A DNA stretch of 64,000 nt from JAVBPE01 sp031549865. Its GTDB lineage: Bacteria > Bacillota_I > Bacilli_A > Acholeplasmatales > Anaeroplasmataceae. The notes beneath the pieces are model-generated. The model saw only the letters and a list, made by a program, of their open reading frames with translations. It had not been told where the DNA came from and did no database searches. Shown in pieces: positions 1-8,774 of this stretch. The number at the start of each line of letters is the position of its first letter. Positions within the stretch are counted from its first letter, which is position 1. Location of the stretch: contig JAVBPE010000004.1 in NCBI GenBank assembly GCA_031549865.1, positions 1 to 64,000 of the forward strand, read 5' to 3'. Position numbers and translations under genes: made by a program.

Positions 1-96
1 CTAGCTAGGTGATATATTTTTATTTTATTTCTTTTTTATTAAAATTAAAGGTTGAATTTCGCTATTGACTTTTCCTTGTTTTTGTAGTACGCATTA

Positions 97-117
97 AAAA
101 AACCAGCTTCCTGGCTT
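97..117. terminator. Short hairpin, possible terminator
   Basis: A CCAG-CTTC-CTGG stem with A-rich and T-rich flanks can form on either strand. On the minus strand it is followed by a run of T. It could end a transcript entering from the left or back up the stronger terminator at 166-193. The rest of bases 1-220 shows no gene. Confidence 0.35.
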
Positions 118-165
118 AATTATTTTTGTTCATTTTAATAAGATAAATGCTATAGCCTAAAAACT

Positions 166-193
166 AAAAAGGTACTTTTAAAAGTACCTTTTT
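166..193 (-). terminator. Terminator of the Crp/Fnr gene
   Basis: A perfect 28-base palindrome (arms AAAAAGGTACTTTT) lies just after the stop of the regulator gene and ends in a T-run on both strands, so it can act bidirectionally. Confidence 0.75.
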
Positions 194-220
194 CATCATT
201 TGCACAACTTTTGTCGTGTT

Positions 221-877
221 TTATTTTAGTTCAAACGTATTTTTATAATAGTCAATAATGCCCTCATTTTTCAACTTAGATAAACAAAGCGATAATGCAC
301 TTCTATCAACACCTAAGTAATCTGCAAGTTCCTGACGATTAAAAGGTATTTTAAATTTATCTTTATTATTTATATTTTTTACAGTTAAAAGGTAAGATAA
401 GATTTTATCTTTAGTCAATTTATTTGAAATATGATTTATTTTATTATTTAACTCAACATTTTTATAAGCTAAAATATAAATGAGATTATTTATTAATTTA
501 GTGTGAAATAAACAATGATTAGAACATGAGTTAAGTAATTTATCTGTTTTAATAAATATAATTATCGATTCCTCTTTTGTGATGATACTACTTATTGCAT
601 TCTTCTTTATAACAGCTAAAGCTTCACCAAAAATATCTGATTCTTCTAAAGTTGCAATAATAATTCTATTACCATAATAATCTTCTCTAAATATTGTCGC
701 AGCGCCTTTTACGATAATTCCAATACTTAACACATTATCTTCTTGATCTAAAATATATTCATTCTTACCATACTTCATTATAGAAGGTTTAAGACATAAT
801 AACGCGTTTTTGATTTCTTCATCTTTCAAATTTTTAAATAATAAAGAGTTTGATAAAGCATTAATATATTTTTCCAT
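221..877 (-). CDS. Crp/Fnr family transcriptional regulator
   Basis: Predicted cytoplasmic DNA-binding regulator of 218 aa. Residues about 15-120 look like a cyclic-nucleotide-binding-type beta barrel (GIIVKGAATIF, DIFGEALAV), and the C-terminus is a Crp-type winged helix (RQELADYLGVDRSALS). I chose the ATG at 877 rather than an upstream in-frame codon because AAAGGA sits correctly in front of it. No FNR-type N-terminal cysteine cluster is seen, so the ligand is unknown. The divergent neighbour encodes an iron-sulfur protein, and a palindrome lies between the two genes, which suggests that this protein controls both. A redox or nitrosative-stress role is inference from the family and context. 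Confidence 0.88.
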   Translation of the reverse strand: MEKYINALSNSLLFKNLKDEEIKNALLCLKPSIMKYGKNEYILDQEDNVLSIGIIVKGAATIFREDYYGNRIIIATLEESDIFGEALAVIKKNAISSIITKEESIIIFIKTDKLLNSCSNHCLFHTKLINNLIYILAYKNVELNNKINHISNKLTKDKILSYLLTVKNINNKDKFKIPFNRQELADYLGVDRSALSLCLSKLKNEGIIDYYKNTFELK

Positions 878-890
878 AAATTTTTCCTTT

Positions 891-906
891 CGTTGTAAAA
901 ACAACG
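891..906. promoter_or_regulatory. Palindromic operator candidate
   Basis: CGTTGTAAAAACAACG is a perfect inverted repeat with 6-base arms and 4-base spacing. It lies in the 5' UTR of the Crp/Fnr gene and about 36 bases upstream of the likely ferredoxin start site, where no good -35 box is visible. That position fits repression of the regulator and activation of the ferredoxin. The site is 2 bases shorter than a classical FNR box. Confidence 0.5.
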
Positions 907-920
907 TACTTTTGTTTAAA

Positions 921-949
921 AGTATAATAGAATTAATGTAGAAAGTCAA
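921..949 (-). promoter_or_regulatory. Promoter of the Crp/Fnr gene
   Basis: On the minus strand TTGACT (949-944) and TATACT (926-921) are separated by 17 bases. It overlaps the opposing -10 box at 923-928. Confidence 0.65.
923..928 (+). promoter_or_regulatory. -10 box of the ferredoxin gene
   Basis: TATAAT lies 35 bases before the ferredoxin ATG. No matching -35 box is visible; the palindrome at 891-906 occupies that region, which suggests activator dependence. Confidence 0.5.
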
Positions 950-962
950 ATGGAGGTATAAA

Positions 963-1649
963 ATGATTAGACAAATGATTGAAATAAATAAAGAATTATG
1001 TGATGGCTGTGGTTTATGTGTAACTGCTTGTCATGAAGGTGCATTAGGAATTATAGATGGAAAGGCAGTTTTACTTAGAGATGATTATTGTGATGGATTA
1101 GGCAATTGCCTACCCATATGTCCACAAAACGCTATAAAATTTATTGAAAGAGAAGCTGCACCTTTTAATAAAGATGAGGTAGAAAAAAACATGGAAAAAT
1201 CACTACCTTGCGGTTGTCCTTCAACTAAAACGATGAGTTTAAATAGAAATAATATAAAAGCATCAGTTAAAGAAATTGAAATAGAAAGTCAATTATTGAA
1301 TTGGCCAATTCAAATTAAATTAGTTCCTACTACTGCACCTTATTTAAATAATTGTAATTTATTAATCGCGGCCGATTGTACAGCATATGCTTATGCTAAT
1401 TTTCATAATGATTTCATTAAAAATAAAATTACTTTAATTGGTTGCCCAAAATTAGATAATATAGACTATTCAAATAAATTGACTGACATACTTGTTAATA
1501 ATGAAATTAAAAACGTTACAATTATAAGAATGGAAGTACCTTGTTGTAGTGGTATTGTATCGTATTTTAAAAATGCTTTAGTAAATTCTAAAAAAGTTAT
1601 TCCATGGCAAGTTATAACAATTAGTACAACTGGTGAAATATTAGAATAA
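963..1649 (+). CDS. 4Fe-4S ferredoxin-domain protein
   Basis: A 228-aa protein with an N-terminal dicluster ferredoxin domain: CDGCGLCVTAC near residue 13 and CDGLGNCLPICP near residue 43. A further Cys group (LPCGCP, about residue 82) follows, and a C-terminal domain of about 120 aa contains a GCPKLD and a PCCSG motif. GGAGG just before the ATG fixes the start. Proteins of this layout are common in anaerobic Firmicutes and probably carry or sense electrons, but the exact partner is not known. It is transcribed divergently from a Crp/Fnr regulator, which suggests redox-controlled expression. The gene stands alone and ends at a shared terminator. Confidence 0.85.
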   Translation: MIRQMIEINKELCDGCGLCVTACHEGALGIIDGKAVLLRDDYCDGLGNCLPICPQNAIKFIEREAAPFNKDEVEKNMEKSLPCGCPSTKTMSLNRNNIKASVKEIEIESQLLNWPIQIKLVPTTAPYLNNCNLLIAADCTAYAYANFHNDFIKNKITLIGCPKLDNIDYSNKLTDILVNNEIKNVTIIRMEVPCCSGIVSYFKNALVNSKKVIPWQVITISTTGEILE

Positions 1650-1654
1650 AAGAA

Positions 1655-1676
1655 AAAAGTATCCTTGGATACTTTT
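1655..1676. terminator. Bidirectional terminator
   Basis: The hairpin AAAAGTATC-CTTG-GATACTTTT has T-runs on both strands. It separates the convergent ferredoxin gene and SRP RNA. Confidence 0.8.
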
Positions 1677-1683
1677 ATTTTTT

Positions 1684-1772
1684 AATAATGCCCTACTCAC
1701 AGCACAAACTAAGCTTAAGGCTGCTACCTTCCGATCCTGACCTGGTTCACCGTAAGCACTTGAATAGGACTT
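1684..1772 (-). ncRNA. ffs: Signal recognition particle RNA (4.5S type)
   Basis: The minus strand carries the conserved SRP apical domain: GGTCAGGATCGGAAGGTAGC is the asymmetric-loop and GGAA-tetraloop region bound by Ffh. The 5' GTCCTA pairs with the 3' TAGGGC to close the long hairpin, as in small bacterial SRP RNAs. The RNA recruits Ffh to signal sequences for co-translational membrane targeting. A consensus promoter lies just upstream and a terminator just downstream. tadA followed by the SRP RNA is a common Firmicutes order. The exact ends are estimates. Confidence 0.93.
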
Positions 1773-1776
1773 TATC

Positions 1777-1805
1777 ATTTTAACATGAATTTATAATTGT
1801 TGCAA
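1777..1805 (-). promoter_or_regulatory. Promoter of the SRP RNA
   Basis: On the minus strand TTGCAA (1805-1800) and TAAAAT (1782-1777) are spaced by 17 bases, just beyond the tadA stop. Confidence 0.65.
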
Positions 1806-1809
1806 GTAA

Positions 1810-2259
1810 TTATTTATTAGTTCTCAATTCTTTAAAAAAGTTTGAAATAAGTACTCCACATTTATCTTCTAATATTCCACTAAAAATATTTACTTCATGA
1901 TTAAATTTGATATCAAACAAATTAAATTTTGATCCACATGCTCCTGTTTTCAAATCTTTTGCACCGTAGTAAACATTTTTTATACGCGATTGTATTATAG
2001 CTCCCGCACACATTGGACATGGCTCTAAAGTTACATAAAGGTCACAATCTTCTAATCTCCAAGATCCTATTTTTTTACATGCTTTATTAATCGCTATAAC
2101 TTCTGCATGTGCTAAAGCATTTTGTTTCGTTTCTCTTTTATTATAACTTTGGGCAATAATTTTATTATCATGTACTATAACACATCCGACAGGAACTTCA
2201 TTTAATTTATATGCTTTTAAAGCATTTTTATAAGCTAATTCCATATATTTTAAATTCAT
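1810..2259 (-). CDS. tadA: tRNA-adenosine deaminase
   Basis: Deaminates A34 to inosine in tRNA-Arg(ACG), allowing wobble decoding. The 149-aa protein has the zinc cytidine-deaminase-fold signatures HAEVIAI (catalytic Glu and His ligand) and PCPMCAGA (two Cys ligands), then KTGACGS. I chose the ATG at 2259, whose bases overlap the tdk stop as ATGA, over an upstream TTG. That implies translational coupling to tdk. The SRP RNA follows immediately. Family length is typical (about 150 aa). Confidence 0.93.
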   Translation of the reverse strand: MNLKYMELAYKNALKAYKLNEVPVGCVIVHDNKIIAQSYNKRETKQNALAHAEVIAINKACKKIGSWRLEDCDLYVTLEPCPMCAGAIIQSRIKNVYYGAKDLKTGACGSKFNLFDIKFNHEVNIFSGILEDKCGVLISNFFKELRTNK

Positions 2260-2837
2260 TTCTTTAATACCACGTGGCAATCTCTACATCTTGCTTCATA
2301 TGAATCAGATGCTCCTACTAAAACAATTGGGTCATCATAGTTAGCTGGATGTCCATCAATTATTCTTTGAGTTTTAGTTGCCTCTGCACCGCATACTACA
2401 CATATTGCATTAAGTTTTGTAACCTTTTCCGCAATAGCTAAAAGATAGGCAGTATTTTTAAATGGTTCACCCTTAAAATCTGCATCCAATCCTGCACAAA
2501 TTACTCTTATTCCATTTTGAGCATATTTTATAATTAAATCAATAATATCAAAATCAAAAAATTGTATTTCATCAATTATAATTGCTTGAATAGTCTCATC
2601 AATATATTCTTCAATTTCTTTTGTGTTTTTAATATTAATGGCATTAATGTATCGTGATGCATGAGATACAATTTCATTTTCACTATATCTATTATCAATT
2701 ATTGGCTTAAAAACTATATAATTTTTTTTTGAATATTTCATTCTAGTAGTACGTCTTATTAATTCCTCTGTTTTCCCTGCAAACATTGGACCACAAATAA
2801 CTTCGATCCATCCACTTGTATGTTCTTGATATTTCAT
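2256..2837 (-). CDS. tdk: Thymidine kinase
   Basis: Phosphorylates thymidine in dTMP salvage. The 193-aa type II enzyme has the P-loop GPMFAGKTEELIRR near residue 16, the DEIQFFD magnesium and lid region, and a zinc-binding set (CVVCG and CRDC). It follows rpmE, an order also seen in Bacillus, where murA, rho, rpmE and tdk are neighbours; no rho lies between murA and rpmE here. The stop is TGA and overlaps the tadA start. A terminator-like hairpin precedes it, so expression probably depends on readthrough or a weak local promoter. Confidence 0.95.
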   Translation of the reverse strand: MKYQEHTSGWIEVICGPMFAGKTEELIRRTTRMKYSKKNYIVFKPIIDNRYSENEIVSHASRYINAINIKNTKEIEEYIDETIQAIIIDEIQFFDFDIIDLIIKYAQNGIRVICAGLDADFKGEPFKNTAYLLAIAEKVTKLNAICVVCGAEATKTQRIIDGHPANYDDPIVLVGASDSYEARCRDCHVVLKK

Positions 2838-2862
2838 ATTAAACTCCTTATAGTAAGAAAAA

Positions 2863-2879
2863 AGTCTACATGGTAGACT
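2863..2879 (-). terminator. Terminator after rpmE
   Basis: Arms AGTCTAC and GTAGACT are followed by a T-run on the minus strand, in the gap between rpmE and tdk. It probably gives partial termination. Confidence 0.7.
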
Positions 2880-2894
2880 CTGTTTTTCTTAAAA

Positions 2895-3107
2895 TTAATT
2901 TTCTTTTTTAATGTTGAATTTCTTATTGAATTTTTCAACACGTCCATCAGCTTGAGTAAATGCTTGTTTACCAGTATAGAATGGATGACAATTTGAACAA
3001 GTATCAACACGAATTTCGTTTTTAACTGATCCTGATTCAAATACATTTCCACAAGTAGTACAAGTAACTGATATACTCTTATAATTTGGATGAATATCTT
3101 TTTTCAT
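2895..3107 (-). CDS. rpmE: Ribosomal protein L31 (zinc form)
   Basis: A 70-aa 50S subunit protein starting MKKDIHPNY. It keeps the four zinc-ligand cysteines (CTTCG and CSNCHPFYTG), so it is the C+ form that needs zinc; Cys-free paralogues replace it under zinc starvation in other bacteria. GGAGTG precedes the ATG and a good promoter lies upstream. A longer frame on the same strand overlaps it but is a shadow. Confidence 0.96.
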   Translation of the reverse strand: MKKDIHPNYKSISVTCTTCGNVFESGSVKNEIRVDTCSNCHPFYTGKQAFTQADGRVEKFNKKFNIKKEN

Positions 3108-3153
3108 TGTTACACTCCTTCCGCCATGACTACGTCATAGTAAGTACTTTAAC

Positions 3154-3182
3154 ATTTTAACATAGGAATAATTAAAATACAA
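3154..3182 (-). promoter_or_regulatory. Promoter of rpmE
   Basis: On the minus strand TTGTAT (3182-3177) and TAAAAT (3159-3154) are spaced by 17 bases. An ATGAC-TAC-GTCAT inverted repeat lies in the leader near 3126-3138 and might take part in L31 control. Confidence 0.6.
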
Positions 3183-3206
3183 GTATGAAATTCGAACTTA
3201 TCGATT

Positions 3207-4457
3207 TTATTTATCTAGTTCATAATCAAACTTTAAACCAATTAATCTTAATTTTTCATATATATTTTCATAACCCCTATGAATATAAGAGAAATTTGAT
3301 ATTATAGTCTTTCCATCTGCTGCAATTGAAGCGATTAAAAGGGCAGCGCTAGCTCTTAAATCCGTAGCAGCAATATCAGTCCCGAATAATTTTTCAACAC
3401 CTTCAATTAAAACTTCGTTTTGATTTATCTTTATTTTAGAACCCATTTTATTTAACTCATTACATACTAAAAATCTATTTTCGAAGATTGAATCAAATAT
3501 TTTACTTACTCCATTTGTTAGTGAAAATAATGTGCAAAATAAAGGCTGGATATCAGTTGCAAAACCAGGATATTCGCTAACATGAATATCAAAAGGATTA
3601 ACGTCTGATTTATCAACATATAACTTATTATCAATAATTCTTATATTCGCGTTCGCATTTATTAAAGGAGTAATATAATTACTTATATATTCAATATCTA
3701 CATTCTCTATAATCAAATTTCCGCATAGTAATGCCATTATAACGAATGTTGCACATTCAACCCTATCACTTATAATTTTATATTTTAATTCTTCTTTAAT
3801 TTTGTATGAATTGTTAATAATTATATTGTTCATTTCGATATTAATATTAAAGCCAATTTCATTTAAGAATCCTATTACATCTAAAACTTCTGGCTCTAAT
3901 GAGGGGTTTTCAATAACTACGTTAATGTTGTTAAGTACCGAAGCTAACATAGTATTTATTGTTGCCCCTACACTCTTCTTTATAAAATGTATTTTAGAAT
4001 CTTTTAATTCATTTAAAGTAATACTATAAATATCATCATCTTTTAAAACATTGAACCCAATTTTTTCAAATGCTCTTATATGATAGTCAATAGGCCTAGC
4101 CCCTATTTTACATCCTCCAGGATGCTTAATAACACATTTTTTAAATAACGATAAGAATACTCCCATTAAATAATATGAAGCTCTTATTTTAGTTATTTCA
4201 AACATTATTAAATCATTATATTCTATATTAGAAGAATCAATTAGTAATGTATTATCTATAAATTTATGATTTACATTCAAATATTTCAAAATATTCAATA
4301 AATCCACGACATCCGTAATTATAGGTATATTATTTAATATAACTTCTCTTTTAGTTAGAAGACTTGCACAAATTATTGGCAATGCACTATTTTTTGAACC
4401 AGAAATAACTACGTTACCACTAACGCTTTGGGGTCCTTCAATAAAAAATCTTTCCAT
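3207..4457 (-). CDS. murA: UDP-GlcNAc 1-carboxyvinyltransferase
   Basis: Transfers enolpyruvate from PEP to UDP-GlcNAc, the first committed step of peptidoglycan synthesis, in the cytoplasm. The 416-aa EPSP-synthase-fold protein has the catalytic Lys region GSKNSALPI, the active-site loop PGGCKIGARPID containing the fosfomycin-target Cys, ATDIQP with the catalytic Asp, TDLRASAALL and the C-terminal HRGYENI. The stretch between RAS and the Cys loop diverges from the usual GPLLARFG, but all key residues remain. GGAGA precedes the ATG. Its presence argues for a walled cell. Confidence 0.93.
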   Translation of the reverse strand: MERFFIEGPQSVSGNVVISGSKNSALPIICASLLTKREVILNNIPIITDVVDLLNILKYLNVNHKFIDNTLLIDSSNIEYNDLIMFEITKIRASYYLMGVFLSLFKKCVIKHPGGCKIGARPIDYHIRAFEKIGFNVLKDDDIYSITLNELKDSKIHFIKKSVGATINTMLASVLNNINVVIENPSLEPEVLDVIGFLNEIGFNINIEMNNIIINNSYKIKEELKYKIISDRVECATFVIMALLCGNLIIENVDIEYISNYITPLINANANIRIIDNKLYVDKSDVNPFDIHVSEYPGFATDIQPLFCTLFSLTNGVSKIFDSIFENRFLVCNELNKMGSKIKINQNEVLIEGVEKLFGTDIAATDLRASAALLIASIAADGKTIISNFSYIHRGYENIYEKLRLIGLKFDYELDK

Positions 4458-4533
4458 ATTTTCTCCTTTTTACAAAAATGCTTATAATATTATAAATATT
4501 ATGTTACAATATACTATATACGAGGTTTTAACA

Positions 4534-7329
4534 ATGGAACAAAATAAAGATATCTATGACAAAATGTATGACTTTTTTGGAAGATTGAAAAAGCATATAA
4601 TCAAATTTTTCAAAAATTTGTACAATTTTATAATTAACGCATTTAATAAACCAAAAGATGCAGCCTTCCTTATGTTTATGATTATGTTCATCTTAATCAT
4701 GATCGTTGTAATAATTACAAATGCTAGAGGCGGTTTTTTCCACTTTAATACTGATGATGTCATTCAGTATTACCCATTTATGACTGAATTTATTTCAGAT
4801 GTTAAAAATGGCACTGTATCTCTTTATAATTCAAGTTTTTTCTTAGGTGCTTCTTCTTATGCTTCAGCATATTACGTGCCAATCGATGTATTTACATTAT
4901 TAACATTAATTTTCAGTTTTGTAATGAAAACAGAATCCGCTTATGCATTTGTTAATCTTTTAAAACCAATATGTGGAGCATTAGTTTTATATTATGCGTT
5001 GTATAGAAAAGGGTATAAAGTTCGAACTTCCTTTTTTGCTGGTTTCATATTATTTGTTGGTGGCATGACTGAAGCTTATTTTGTTTTCCCTGTTTATTTA
5101 TCACTAGTCTTTTATGCTCCTTTGGCTATTTTAGTCGCAGATTTATTCTTAGAAAATAAAAAGTGGTCTTTTCTAATTCCTCTATATGTATTCATAATAA
5201 TATTCTATGATTTCTATTTAGCATATATGCTTTTAGCATTCTTATTTATGTATATTTTAATAATGGGACATGTCGAAGATAAATATTCATTCTTTGGCAA
5301 AAATACTTTAATTAAAAACAAAAACTTTTACATTAATTTTTTCTTATCTATTGGTCTGATAATTATTGGGCTAATGATGTCCTTAGTTGTTTTACTTCCA
5401 AGTGTAAAATATATCTTAAATGAAACATATAGAAGCTCTGGTGAACAAGAGTTGTGGGCATTTAGTGCTCGCCATTACTTTACAATTTGGACTAATTATT
5501 TCTTTGCAAATGATCCGTTTTGCTTAATGATTAGGGATGCCGGTGATTATGTTAAGGAACATGTCAGTTTCTATATGACAATATTTGGATTAATTTTCTT
5601 TGTTTATTTCTTTACCTTAAAAGGCAAATCGAATAATCGAATGAAATTTTGGATTATTTTATTTAATATATTGTTCATATTCCCAGTCTTTTCTATGATA
5701 TTCTCTGGTAACACAGTTCCATATGTGCGTTGGTTCTTTATTGTATATATGTTTAATTTAATTGGAGTTGTTAAAGCATTAGATTATAATGATTTTCATA
5801 TTGATAAAAAGTGGTATGTTATAACTCCGATTGCTACTGTATTAATTGCCGGCTTAGTAACATTAATTTATGTAATAGCTGGAAATACAGATTTATTTAT
5901 TCATTATAAAACTGACAATCAATACTTCTATCCTTTATTAATATTAGGAATAAGTATTATAGGCATCAATATTTTCTTCTTATATTTATTAACTAAGAAA
6001 AAATATAATCGTCTTATAAATGTTTTGTTTTTAATTGAATGTATCAGTGCTTTTGTTATAATTATGACTAACGTTAAAAATACTTATAGTGGATATTACA
6101 AGAATCAAAAAGAAATTTATAATGTTGAAAAAAATTTATTAAAACATACAAATTATGAAATAAATCAAGGCTATAGAGTAAATTTCGATAATACTGCTGC
6201 TAAAGCATTTACAAATACTTCTTCTTTAGCAACAAATTTTAATTTTGGAACATTCTTCCATTCATTTTATGATAATGATGTAAATGATTTATTCTCACAA
6301 GGATTAAGAGAATCCTCTACGAGTTGGTCTAGAAACTATAATGCATACTATAATATTGCTTATGCACCTATTTTCAATGTTAAATATATCGTTGTAAATA
6401 TTGGTGATGTTGTAGATATATCAAATCGTTACAATTTAGTTTATGATGATGGTAGATATTATTATTATGAACTATCCGATTTGCCGGCATTCAGTGTTGT
6501 AGATACTGCGACAAATTGTCATATGACTAGTATGATTAACCGTGCTGAAATTATTTCAAATTATGTGTGGTATGATGATTTGTCTAATGAAGAATTATTA
6601 GAATTAGCTGCTGATTATAACCTTAAGACAATAACAGATAGCAGTACTATGAGGCAAAAACTTAATTATAATGTTAAAACACTCTCTAAAAAACCAATTA
6701 AAACAGACGGAAGTTATTTCATTTATGATATATCGGATATAACAGTTAAAGATTTAATAACAGTTTATGCTTTAGATGGTGACATTAGAAAATTAACCTA
6801 TGAAGATATGTATATTAGAGATACAAATAATAAAGTTCATGGTATGAATTATCAGACTATTGCAACTGATGGGACATGGCAACCAAATGAATTATATGTT
6901 CGATTTGAGCAAAAAGAAAATATTAATCAATCAATTGACATATATGTGTATGATGATGCTGGATATGAGGGTTATATCCAAGAACAAAGCAATTTTATAA
7001 ATCGTAAATTTGAATTAAATGGTGATCAAATGATTATTCAATTTAAAGCTAATGAGGCTATAGAAACTTCACGAGTTATTAAAACTGCTTATAGTTATAG
7101 CGCTGATTGGAAAGTTAATGATCCAAATTATCAAGTAATTAGTATTAATGGTGGTATGTTAGGAATTTTAGTTCCACCTAACACAACGGATGTTGACATT
7201 GTCTTGGATTTTGTGCCTGATGGATACAAACTAGGAAGCTTAGTAAGTTTTCTTTCTATAACTATATATCTCCTTGTAACAGGACTGGGTGTATATTTTT
7301 ATATAAAAAGAAAAAAGATACTCCTCTAA
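4534..7329 (+). CDS. yfhO: YfhO-family membrane glycosyltransferase
   Basis: A 931-aa polytopic protein: a short N-terminal cytoplasmic segment, roughly a dozen membrane helices between residues about 45 and 525, a large extracytoplasmic C-terminal part and one final helix before KRKKILL. It matches YfhO-type GT-C proteins, which in Bacillus and Listeria move a sugar from a lipid carrier onto teichoic acids. FHFNTDDVIQYYP near residue 70 is the conserved first extracellular loop with acidic residues. I preferred the ATG at 4534 over 4501 because GAGG lies 8 bases upstream. The next two genes supply the usual partners. Confidence 0.85.
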   Translation: MEQNKDIYDKMYDFFGRLKKHIIKFFKNLYNFIINAFNKPKDAAFLMFMIMFILIMIVVIITNARGGFFHFNTDDVIQYYPFMTEFISDVKNGTVSLYNSSFFLGASSYASAYYVPIDVFTLLTLIFSFVMKTESAYAFVNLLKPICGALVLYYALYRKGYKVRTSFFAGFILFVGGMTEAYFVFPVYLSLVFYAPLAILVADLFLENKKWSFLIPLYVFIIIFYDFYLAYMLLAFLFMYILIMGHVEDKYSFFGKNTLIKNKNFYINFFLSIGLIIIGLMMSLVVLLPSVKYILNETYRSSGEQELWAFSARHYFTIWTNYFFANDPFCLMIRDAGDYVKEHVSFYMTIFGLIFFVYFFTLKGKSNNRMKFWIILFNILFIFPVFSMIFSGNTVPYVRWFFIVYMFNLIGVVKALDYNDFHIDKKWYVITPIATVLIAGLVTLIYVIAGNTDLFIHYKTDNQYFYPLLILGISIIGINIFFLYLLTKKKYNRLINVLFLIECISAFVIIMTNVKNTYSGYYKNQKEIYNVEKNLLKHTNYEINQGYRVNFDNTAAKAFTNTSSLATNFNFGTFFHSFYDNDVNDLFSQGLRESSTSWSRNYNAYYNIAYAPIFNVKYIVVNIGDVVDISNRYNLVYDDGRYYYYELSDLPAFSVVDTATNCHMTSMINRAEIISNYVWYDDLSNEELLELAADYNLKTITDSSTMRQKLNYNVKTLSKKPIKTDGSYFIYDISDITVKDLITVYALDGDIRKLTYEDMYIRDTNNKVHGMNYQTIATDGTWQPNELYVRFEQKENINQSIDIYVYDDAGYEGYIQEQSNFINRKFELNGDQMIIQFKANEAIETSRVIKTAYSYSADWKVNDPNYQVISINGGMLGILVPPNTTDVDIVLDFVPDGYKLGSLVSFLSITIYLLVTGLGVYFYIKRKKILL

Positions 7330-7419
7330 TTTCTACTACTAACACAATTATATTAGATAAAATATGCGATAATACGAACGAAAACATTTTAGAAACTATT
7401 GTTGAGGAGGAAAAAAACA

Positions 7420-8346
7420 ATGAAGAAAATAGCGATAATAGTACCTTGTTATAATGAACAGGATGTCTTAGATTTAATGTATACCGAACTGATTAAATAT
7501 TTCAATGAAGATTATATATTTAATATTATTTTAGTAGATGACGGTTCAAAAGATTCAACTTTATCAATTATAAAGCATTTAGCTTCAATTGATGATAGAG
7601 TTAAATATGTTTCTTTTTCAAGAAACTTTGGAAAAGAAGCTGCGATGTTTGCAGGATTAGAAGCTGCAAAAAAATTAAATGTTAATGCTGCTATTATATG
7701 TGATGCTGACTTACAAGATCCACCATATTTAATTCCTGAAATGTTAAAATATTACGAAGAGGGTTATGGGCATGTTTATGCGAAGCATAGAAATAGAAAA
7801 GGCGCTAATCCTTTAAAATCATTCTTTTCATTAGCTTTTTACAGAGTCTATGCTTATTTCACAAAAGACAAAATGATGGCAAAAGGTGCCCGTGATTTCT
7901 GTTTATTAGATCGTAAAGTCATTGACGCTTTCTTATCTATAAAAGATTTTGAAAGATTTACAAAAGGTATCTATAATTATGTTGGATTTAAAAAGAAATG
8001 TATTGAATTTGACTATATTCCACGCGCTGCTGGTGAAACTAAATGGAGTTTTAGAAAATTATTTAATTACGCTTGGTTAGGTATCAGAGAGTTCTCTAGA
8101 GTTTACATGATAATACCTCAATTATTAACGGTTTTATCAGTTCTACTTTTAGGATTTGACATAACATATGGAATTATAATTAAAGATATGAATTGGACGG
8201 CAATACGTATCGATTCATTTATGGTAGTTTTATTCTTCTGTCTAATTTATGTAATGAAAGTTGTTTATGCTGTGCGTGACCAAGTTCAAGAACGTCCATT
8301 CTATATTACTGAGGATTCAAATATATCTGATGAAGAAGCTAATTAA
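7420..8346 (+). CDS. GT2 polyprenyl-phosphate glycosyltransferase (CsbB/GtrB type)
   Basis: A 308-aa enzyme with an N-terminal GT-A domain (PCYNEQD, VDDGSKDST, DADLQDP) and two C-terminal membrane helices near residues 225-285. Family members load a sugar from a nucleotide donor onto undecaprenyl phosphate at the inner face of the membrane. GAGGAGG 9 bases before the ATG at 7420 decides the start. It lies between yfhO and a GtrA-type flippase, giving a complete three-component extracytoplasmic glycosylation set. The sugar cannot be read from sequence. Confidence 0.9.
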   Translation: MKKIAIIVPCYNEQDVLDLMYTELIKYFNEDYIFNIILVDDGSKDSTLSIIKHLASIDDRVKYVSFSRNFGKEAAMFAGLEAAKKLNVNAAIICDADLQDPPYLIPEMLKYYEEGYGHVYAKHRNRKGANPLKSFFSLAFYRVYAYFTKDKMMAKGARDFCLLDRKVIDAFLSIKDFERFTKGIYNYVGFKKKCIEFDYIPRAAGETKWSFRKLFNYAWLGIREFSRVYMIIPQLLTVLSVLLLGFDITYGIIIKDMNWTAIRIDSFMVVLFFCLIYVMKVVYAVRDQVQERPFYITEDSNISDEEAN

Positions 8347-8773
8347 AACATTTATAACTAAGTCATTTATTATATTTTGTATAATTGGCTTATTAAATAC
8401 TGTAATTGATTTTCTAATTTATAACGGTTATCGATTAACAAATTTCTTTGATTATAACGAAATAATAGCAACTACTCTTGCATTTATAATTGCATCATTA
8501 TTTAGTTATTTTGCAAATGCAAAATTTACTTATAAACAAAAAAGCAATAAAGATACTTTTATAAAAAGCATAATTGTATTTATCTTAAAATGGTTATTAC
8601 ACCTAGGTTTAACGCTAGGATTTAATACGTTATTTAGAGCAATTGATGTTGAATCATTAATTACATTTACGCCAATATTTGTAACATGTATTGTACTACC
8701 ACTTCAATTTATTGCTTTTAATATTATATTTAAGAAAAAAGATGAAATAAAAGAAGATACTATAGATGAATAA
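8330..8773 (+). CDS. GtrA-family lipid-linked sugar flippase
   Basis: A 147-aa protein with four predicted membrane helices and the GtrA-type ending of helix 2 (FSYFANAKFTYKQ). Family members are thought to flip undecaprenyl-phosphate-sugar to the outer face. The ATG at 8330 overlaps the 3' end of the GT2 gene by 17 bases. Translation is probably coupled, because the only SD-like GAGG is 15 bases upstream. The charged C-terminus (KKKDEIKEDTIDE) is cytoplasmic. A strong terminator follows, closing the operon. Confidence 0.88.
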   Translation: MKKLIKTFITKSFIIFCIIGLLNTVIDFLIYNGYRLTNFFDYNEIIATTLAFIIASLFSYFANAKFTYKQKSNKDTFIKSIIVFILKWLLHLGLTLGFNTLFRAIDVESLITFTPIFVTCIVLPLQFIAFNIIFKKKDEIKEDTIDE

Positions 8774-8774
8774 A

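Noticed and set aside
2834..3052. 72-codon ORF overlapping rpmE
   Set aside because: It overlaps L31 in another frame; L31 has clear zinc motifs and SD.
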